NCBI GenBank assembly: GCA_002707185.1
Contig: PAMF01000029.1
Coordinates: 14,209 to 21,551, forward strand
Source: Chloroflexota bacterium
GTDB taxonomy: Bacteria; Chloroflexota; Dehalococcoidia; UBA3495
Direction: 5' to 3'
DNA: 7,343 bases
Notes under the pieces: generated by a model
Database searches by the model: none
What the model saw: only the letters and a program-made list of their open reading frames with translations
Told to the model about the DNA's origin: nothing
Translations under genes and position numbers: made by a program
In this document: one piece after another, positions 6,445-7,343 of the stretch
Numbering within the stretch: the first letter of the stretch is position 1
Layout: each line of letters starts with the position of its first letter

Positions 6445-6484
6445 CCATTTCATCTCTGGTGAATGCTTGGAAACTCATTTCTAT

Positions 6485-6509
6485 AAAAAAAGAAGTGTAC
6501 TTTTCTTTC
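6485..6509 (-). terminator. Possible terminator of the upstream MFS gene
   Basis: Just after the stop codon on the - strand, GAAAGAAAAG (6509-6500) can pair imperfectly across a four-base loop with the T-rich stretch ending in seven Ts (6491-6485). Pairing is almost all A-T with a mismatch and G-U pairs, so it is weak, but the T7 run and position suit an intrinsic terminator. It would separate this gene from the next transporter, which has its own promoter. Confidence 0.3.
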
Positions 6510-7343
6510 TTAGTCCGCCATATCTACATTCATAGGAAGCTTGACCGATAAGAGAACCATGGTGGCTATTAAACAAATGATCCCGCTAAATAGAAAAGCA
6601 GATTTTATCCCGAATTCATCGATGAGCAATCCGGTGAAAATTGGGGAAACTGTTCCTAATAAACTTGCCCCATAAATCAACGAGACTACTGTTGGCTGTG
6701 ATTTTCCACCAGAAACGTCCATAGCAGCGGAAATAAAGACAGTATGCAGTGAGTATAAGAAAGCCCCCATAACGAATATATTCAACACAAGTTGATACCC
6801 CTCAGATGCGTAATACAATCCGATAAATGAAATTCCTAATATAGTCATGGCAGGCAATAGAACTATTTTTCTTCCACACCTGTCAGACAGCCAACCAAGT
6901 ACAGGTTGGGCAATAATTCCAGATATCTGTGCTCCAGCCAGAAAAACCCCCACCGTAAGTGGATCTTTGGCAAGGCCTCCCTCTCCTACAGCTGATATCA
7001 GGTATAGAGGAAGAAAATACATTATCGAAGACTGGCCCATATCGCTCAACCCCGTGACCAGTATTAAGCCCCAAATCCCTTTGTCTTTTAGCAATCCTCT
7101 CAGACCGCCGAAATATTCTGCAAAAGATCCTGCCTTAGGGGCATCCTTCGAAATACCTCTCATCATAAAATAAACAACTAAAGCGAAAATCAAAGCAGGT
7201 AAAACGCTTATTCGGAGAACTTCATTCCATTCAAAAGCGATTAAGTATGTCATGGTGACGATGCTACCGACCTTGAATGTCTCCGTAGTTAACAAGCCCA
7301 CTATGAAGGGTCCAAACATTTCTCCTATTGAACCACCTGTCCC
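6510..7343 (-). CDS. MFS transporter, C-terminal part (start outside window)
   Basis: The - strand frame is open to the window edge, giving 277 residues of a major facilitator. The first visible residues, 'GTGGSIGEMFGPFIVGLL', are a helix 5-type motif (G-x-x-x-G-P), so helices 1-4 are missing and about eight helices remain. An ATG at 7319 preceded by AGGAGAA looks like a start, but it falls inside this conserved motif and is almost certainly internal. The loop between helices 8 and 9, 'GWLSDRCGRKIVLL', is the second copy of the D-R/K-x-G-R-R/K signature. The protein ends at 'MNVDMAD'. It is not closely similar to the two other transporters here. Subfamily and substrate cannot be given from this part. 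It precedes the MCT-like gene by 139 bases on the same strand. Confidence 0.88.
   Translation of the reverse strand, partial: GTGGSIGEMFGPFIVGLLTTETFKVGSIVTMTYLIAFEWNEVLRISVLPALIFALVVYFMMRGISKDAPKAGSFAEYFGGLRGLLKDKGIWGLILVTGLSDMGQSSIMYFLPLYLISAVGEGGLAKDPLTVGVFLAGAQISGIIAQPVLGWLSDRCGRKIVLLPAMTILGISFIGLYYASEGYQLVLNIFVMGAFLYSLHTVFISAAMDVSGGKSQPTVVSLIYGASLLGTVSPIFTGLLIDEFGIKSAFLFSGIICLIATMVLLSVKLPMNVDMAD

Noticed and set aside
6847..7173. A 108-codon + strand frame opposite the partial MFS gene
   Set aside because: Antisense to well-conserved transporter helices; proline- and serine-rich product typical of an antisense shadow.
7319..7343. AGGAGAA followed by ATG (7319) as the true start of the right-hand MFS gene
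   Set aside because: The frame continues upstream to the edge and the ATG falls inside a helix 5 G-P motif, so four helices would be lost.
1..7343. Mobile element, CRISPR array or defence system
   Set aside because: No transposase, integrase, terminal repeats, regularly spaced repeats or defence-type domains are present.

Overview
The window comes from a bacterial chromosome with moderate to low GC (low 40s percent by eye, not counted). It holds five protein-coding genes of substantial size, two of them cut by the window edges. The protein styles (a DHA3-type MFS exporter, an MCT-like MFS carrier, a phosphotriesterase-like hydrolase, an ACT-fused malic enzyme) resemble those of oligotrophic marine heterotrophs such as SAR202-type Chloroflexota. 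That placement is an impression from protein style only; no rRNA or other phylogenetic marker is present.

Left part, + strand: the C-terminal end of a PQQ-like beta-propeller protein (1-387) is followed after 41 bases by a complete phosphotriesterase-family metallohydrolase (429-1409) with all six expected metal ligands. A 185-base gap rich in inverted repeats leads to a DHA3-type MFS exporter (1595-2977) with a long acidic N-terminal tail. It has no Shine-Dalgarno but a promoter-like pair placed as for a leaderless mRNA.

Middle: a 479-base stretch (2978-3456) has no recognisable gene. Its right end carries a dyad and a repeated 11-mer just before an ACT-domain malic enzyme (3457-4872), which starts at TTG behind a nine-base perfect Shine-Dalgarno. 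Downstream is a candidate 38-codon small ORF (4920-5036) with a strong ribosome binding site that a hairpin could mask.

Right part, - strand, convergent with the malic enzyme: an MCT-like MFS transporter (6370-5147) is preceded by a perfect TATAAT box embedded in an AGTTTCC inverted repeat, a likely repressor-operator arrangement. Upstream of it on the same strand is the C-terminal two thirds of another MFS transporter (7343-6510).

Together this looks like an accessory region for uptake, efflux and breakdown of small organic molecules: three distantly related MFS carriers, one hydrolase of the lactonase/phosphotriesterase type, and malate-to-pyruvate conversion. No mobile element, CRISPR array, tRNA, rRNA or defence gene is visible, and nothing shows that the genes form one pathway. 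The regulatory architecture is more unusual than the gene content.
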